Assembly (NCBI GenBank): GCA_002372315.1
Contig: DFFU01000012.1
Span: 1-64,000, forward strand
Direction: 5' to 3'
From: Alphaproteobacteria bacterium UBA3768
Lineage (GTDB): Bacteria > Pseudomonadota > Alphaproteobacteria > CAAHEQ01 > UBA3637
DNA: 64,000 bases
Part shown: piece after piece, positions 60,777 to 64,000 of the stretch
Layout: every line of letters starts with the position of its first letter
How positions within the stretch are numbered: position 1 is the stretch's first letter
The notes under the pieces: generated by a model
Database searches by the model: none
What the model was told of the DNA's origin: nothing
The model's input: only the letters and a program-made list of their open reading frames with translations
Program-made: the position numbers and the translations under genes

Positions 60777-61886
60777 CTATTTGCCTTTCACTGGTTTTTG
60801 AAGTTTCCATGTATCTGCTTTACGGATAAATGTTTCAACTCCCCAATGATCCCATTTAATTGTGAATGAATCTTTACCGTGGAATCGGACAATGCCACAT
60901 TCTGATGGCTGTCCCATACGACAGGCCCTATTTTCCTTAAAAATCAAATTATCCTTCCAATAGGGATGATCAACCGGATTAGTGGGGCATTTTTCCTCAA
61001 CCGCCTCTTCCAGAGCCTCTTGTGGCAAAAGCATTTTTGTTTTATTGATTTCAATCATTCTACGGAATAAGTCACATGGTGGACGTGTGGTAACTTTATC
61101 ATGCATGTCAAATCGGGGCAAAATTTCATTCTGAATAAATAAATTTGTATTGTTCCATCGATCCTCATACCATTGTTGAGGGTTGTCTTGGTGCATTCGG
61201 TATAAAACCAAAATTTCAGGAACTTTTCCGATAACAGCACCAGCATCATACAGGTCTAAATAAAACTTACCATCTTCTGCTGCCTCGTACTTATCATTGT
61301 ATCGGATTTGATTTTTAGTCAAAAAATCGCGCCGTATAAATAATGATGGGTGTGATACTGGAATCGTTCCCAAAAATAAATCTGTTTTCATTTCATCGGA
61401 ATCGGTTTTTCGCTGAAATGGCCATGGCATTGCGTTTTCTGGTTGACCAACAAAAGAAGAAGTGGCCGTTATGGTTGGGTTGGATCGCATAAAGTTATAC
61501 TGCTTTTCAAAGCGTAGTGGTAAAGAAATATCATCGTCATCCATACGGGCAATAAATTCCCCACGGGCAGCATCTAAACCTCGATTGAGAGAATAAATTA
61601 ACCCCTTGTTTTCAGTATTGGTTAAAACCCGAATACGATGATCTTGATCGGCATATTTTTTGAGTATATCTGCTGTTGCATCTGAAGAGCCATCATCAAT
61701 GATAATAAATTCGAAATCTTGAAAAGTTTGCTTTAAAATGGAATCAATGGCCTTTGGTACCATATGGGCTCTGTTATAGGTTGACATGACAACCGAAATT
61801 TTGGGTTTTGAATAACAATAACTAGCAATTGTTCCAATGAACAAAATTACCGCACAAACACAAATAATTGAAATTTTTTTCTTCAT
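60777..61886 (-). CDS. Membrane-anchored GT2 glycosyltransferase with C-terminal module
   Basis: A 369-residue protein (ATG at 61886; 61898 is also in frame). An N-terminal anchor (KISIICVCAVILFIGTIA) is followed by a GT-A domain: VVMSTYNRAHMVPKAIDSIL, FEFIIIDDGSSDATADIL and ARMDDDDISLPLRFEKQYNF (DxD-type Asp cluster). After the GT domain (about residue 300) comes a C-terminal module, HPYWKDNLIF then CRM, VRFHGKDSFTIKWDHWGVETF, shared with the gene at 61909. Donor and acceptor sugars are unknown. The anchor places the domain at the cytoplasmic or periplasmic membrane face. Confidence 0.85.
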   Translation of the reverse strand: MKKKISIICVCAVILFIGTIASYCYSKPKISVVMSTYNRAHMVPKAIDSILKQTFQDFEFIIIDDGSSDATADILKKYADQDHRIRVLTNTENKGLIYSLNRGLDAARGEFIARMDDDDISLPLRFEKQYNFMRSNPTITATSSFVGQPENAMPWPFQRKTDSDEMKTDLFLGTIPVSHPSLFIRRDFLTKNQIRYNDKYEAAEDGKFYLDLYDAGAVIGKVPEILVLYRMHQDNPQQWYEDRWNNTNLFIQNEILPRFDMHDKVTTRPPCDLFRRMIEINKTKMLLPQEALEEAVEEKCPTNPVDHPYWKDNLIFKENRACRMGQPSECGIVRFHGKDSFTIKWDHWGVETFIRKADTWKLQKPVKGK

Positions 61887-61908
61887 TTTATTTTCCATTC
61901 TTTTTTGA

Positions 61909-63297
61909 TTAAGTGGCCTGAGATTGAGTTTTGCTCTTTGTTTTTAATTTTTTTGTATAGACCCATTCTCCTTGTTCATTCTTTCGGAATTTTTCTACAC
62001 CATATGCTGGGTTATCCCACTTCAGATGAACAATATTATCCGATATTTTTCTTAGAACGGCGCAATCAGCTACATTCATACGGCACGCTTTGTGCGTTTT
62101 GGAATTTAACGCCATCCAATCCTTCCAATATGGGTGTTGCACATGAAATACGTTGGGATTGGAAACATTGATATATTTATAGGAACCATCAGGTTGTTTT
62201 TCAAATACCTCTGGATCATATTTATCCCACTTAATCGTCACACGATTATCAATATAAAATATACTACCTGTGTCACCAGTTGTATAACGAGATATTCTAT
62301 TATTATCAGAAAGGACAATAAAGTCTGACCAGTAAGGATGGGATAGCTGTAGGGCATTGTTCATGTTTGGTGGGCAAATTTTGGCATAATAGGTATCCAA
62401 AACTTCTTGCGGTACTTGATGATTTTCCCTGTTGGCAGTTGCCATTTTATCCAATAAAAAGCACTTTTCCAACAAAGAGGGATATGAAATTCGAACTGAA
62501 TTGGGATCAAAAAAACGGGACAATAATTTTCGGCGGACATTAATAGCGTTCTCGGTCATCTTGATATAATAAGTTTCTGAATTTGTGTGATGTTTACGCA
62601 CATAAGTTAAAATATTCCTTATAGACGCTAATCGGGCATCTGCCAATATCATTTGGGCATAAAAATCATAGTCTTCAGCGGATATAAAATCCAAATTGTA
62701 ACGGATGTTATGTTGCCTGACAAAGTCTCGACGGAACATAGAAGCAACATTGGGGAAAAAATTGGCAAAACTCATCTCAATCGTATAAAAATTGGGTCCC
62801 TTGTCAAACGTGTATGACGAATTGTCGGGATTAACTTTATCAAAAGTATTTTCTTCAAAGAAAAATACTCGCCCTGACATGGCATCTATATCTGGGGTAT
62901 CACGCATGAAAGCAACAGATTTTTCCAAACGATCCGGCACAGACCAATCATCAGAATCCATAATGGCAACATAGGTTCCTTTTGCTGCATCCAAACCGCG
63001 TTGACGAGAATAGGATATGCCCTTGTTTTGGGGATTTGTCAAAATCTTAATACGAGAATCCTGATTGGCGTAAGATTTTAAGATTAAAGGCGTTGCATCC
63101 GTTGAACCATCATCGACAATGATAAATTCAAAATTCTTAAATGTTTGATTCAAAATTGATTCAATGGCACGACTCACCAGTTCTTGGCGATTAAAAACAG
63201 GCATGACAACCGATACTGTTGGGGAACGAGTGCAAAGCCATACGCTTCCCCCTATCAAACAGATACAAAAGACAATGAATAAAAATAATCGTTTCAT
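61909..63297 (-). CDS. Membrane-anchored GT2 glycosyltransferase with duplicated C-terminal module
   Basis: A 462-residue protein; start at 63297 (MKRLFLFIVFCICLIGG signal anchor). GT2 domain: SVVMPVFNRQELVSRAIESI, FEFIIVDDGSTDATPLIL, AIMDSDDWSVPDRLEKSV (DxD). A longer C-terminal part contains two copies of the module seen once at 60777: HPYWSDFIVL ... VTIKWDKYDPEVFEK (about residue 318) and HPYWKDWMAL ... VHLKWDNPAYGVEKF (about 386). The genes are 22 bases apart and divergent enough to be old paralogues. Substrates unknown. Confidence 0.85.
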   Translation of the reverse strand: MKRLFLFIVFCICLIGGSVWLCTRSPTVSVVMPVFNRQELVSRAIESILNQTFKNFEFIIVDDGSTDATPLILKSYANQDSRIKILTNPQNKGISYSRQRGLDAAKGTYVAIMDSDDWSVPDRLEKSVAFMRDTPDIDAMSGRVFFFEENTFDKVNPDNSSYTFDKGPNFYTIEMSFANFFPNVASMFRRDFVRQHNIRYNLDFISAEDYDFYAQMILADARLASIRNILTYVRKHHTNSETYYIKMTENAINVRRKLLSRFFDPNSVRISYPSLLEKCFLLDKMATANRENHQVPQEVLDTYYAKICPPNMNNALQLSHPYWSDFIVLSDNNRISRYTTGDTGSIFYIDNRVTIKWDKYDPEVFEKQPDGSYKYINVSNPNVFHVQHPYWKDWMALNSKTHKACRMNVADCAVLRKISDNIVHLKWDNPAYGVEKFRKNEQGEWVYTKKLKTKSKTQSQAT

Positions 63298-63434
63298 CTG
63301 TATTTTTTCCAATAAGATTATATCAGCATAAATTAAATCAAAAATCAAGAATTATCTGTGATGACAAATGAAAAATTTTATTTTAGGGGCACGATTTGGC
63401 TGGGCTCGTCGTGCATTTCCGAGCTAAATTTAAG

Positions 63435-63463
63435 TTGAAATAAACTATTATCCGTGCTATAAT
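63435..63463 (+). promoter_or_regulatory. Near-consensus promoter of 63490 gene
   Basis: TTGAAA at 63435-63440, 17-base spacer, TATAAT at 63458-63463 with TGC before the -10. Confidence 0.75.
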
Positions 63464-63489
63464 GAGACGAATAAAGGAAAGGATAAAAA

Positions 63490-63756
63490 ATGAGCAAACC
63501 AATTATTGTCGTGTGTTCCAATCATTGTATTACATCAGATACACAGAAAGCCATTGATGAATTTAATGCAAAACAAAAAAGGTTAAGTGATCCTGCTTAT
63601 TTACGTACACCAGAGGGGAAAAAGGAACTTGCTCTTGAAAAGAAACGAGATGCAAGATTTAAAAAAGAGATGGAAGAATATGACAGATTTATTAGCCGTC
63701 GTTTACATTTTTTTCCTCCTTTTGATGAATACTGCTGTTCTAAAGTAAAAGATTAG
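63490..63756 (+). CDS. Small charged protein of unknown function
   Basis: An 88-residue protein; AAAGGAAAGGA before the ATG. MSKPIIVVCSNHCITSDTQK then a charged helix (EFNAKQKRLSDPAY, KKELALEKKRDARFKKEMEEY), and a Cys-Cys end (FDEYCCSKVKD). No family recognised. Own strong promoter at 63435. Confidence 0.6.
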   Translation: MSKPIIVVCSNHCITSDTQKAIDEFNAKQKRLSDPAYLRTPEGKKELALEKKRDARFKKEMEEYDRFISRRLHFFPPFDEYCCSKVKD

Positions 63757-63886
63757 TGGTTTGAATTTCAAAATATTTCCAATAGATGAATATTAAAAAT
63801 AAAAAAAAATTGTCCTATTAGTTTGAAATAAGGTATTTTTAAGCATTTTCCAAAAGCTCTGTTCCGAGCCGCAATAAGCGCTTGGA

Positions 63887-63914
63887 AATAAAAGAAAAAG
63901 TCGCCATATTTGAC
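63887..63914 (-). terminator. Candidate terminator on minus strand near right edge
   Basis: On the minus strand AAGTCG ... CGACTT stem with TCAAATATGG loop, followed by TTTCTTTTATTT. It would end transcription coming from the right edge. The 244 bases from 63757 to 64000 hold no supported gene, only short open frames. Confidence 0.45.
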
Positions 63915-64000
63915 GACTTGCACAATTTGGCTGGGGGCATCTTGTTATACACGGACTTACTGCGATATTTATATCATCAATCTTTACACATTTTTTCTTT

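Noticed and set aside
63839..63965. Short minus-strand ORF ending in a terminator-like hairpin
   Set aside because: About 40 codons with a GTG start and no ribosome site; it overlaps the hairpin and was left out as a gene.

Overview
The window looks like a chromosomal segment of an AT-rich, Gram-negative alphaproteobacterium, probably from an uncultured host-associated or gut lineage. The evidence is an LPS route (lpxC, kdsD, lptB, and a combined lptC-lptA gene), a DUF3126-type small protein next to queA, a zinc-free L33, an SH3 lipid-envelope protein of alphaproteobacterial type, and the gene order rnd-kdsD-lptC/A-lptB. I see no rRNA or tRNA genes, no CRISPR array, and no insertion sequence. 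No gene-free stretch exceeds 300 bases.

Bases 1 to 18,600 hold most of a type IV secretion (T4SS) operon, all on the plus strand. It starts with six exported or secreted proteins of unknown family (the first is cut by the window edge). Next come virB8-like, a tiny virB7-like lipoprotein, a second virB8, virB9 with a C-terminal SPOR-like segment, a 2193-residue virB10 whose middle is about 1500 residues of degenerate ~19-residue repeats, and virB11. A catalytically degenerate dUTPase-fold protein and an SH3 protein close the run. virB3, virB4, virB6 and virD4 are not in view. Bases 18,840 to 19,750 carry two tandem pilin-like genes that share a 145-bp near-identical 5' part and then diverge completely.

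Bases 19,860 to 36,500 are mostly housekeeping and envelope genes: dusA, DUF3126 gene, queA, phosphofructokinase, the rnd-kdsD-lptCA-lptB operon, a pilin-lectin chimera divergent from an XRE regulator, a FadL-type porin, a membrane DsbA with a cysteine-rich tail, nlpD, Sel1 and TPR proteins, a UDG-family protein and rpmG (missed by ORF-size cut-offs).

Bases 36,780 to 58,000 hold an RND efflux pair, an M23 peptidase, a degenerate aspartate-semialdehyde dehydrogenase relative, lpxC, tcdA, tatD, a UvrD/PcrA helicase, an array of six small membrane proteins (four clearly paralogous), lolC/E-lolD, a prohibitin-like protein and dnaE. The final 6 kb contains orphan small genes under near-consensus promoters and an envelope-glycan group: GtrA-like protein, MFS transporter, and two GT2 glycosyltransferases that share an unusual C-terminal module.

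Several genes (dnaE, lolC, uvrD, first gene of the small-membrane array) have sigma70-like promoters with 17-bp spacers ending about 7 bases before the ATG, which predicts leaderless mRNAs. The most novel items are the giant repeat VirB10, the VirB9-SPOR fusion, the pseudo-dUTPase in the T4SS operon, the LptC-LptA fusion, the tandem pilins, the small-membrane array and the glycosyltransferase module. All assignments are from reading motifs; no database search was possible.
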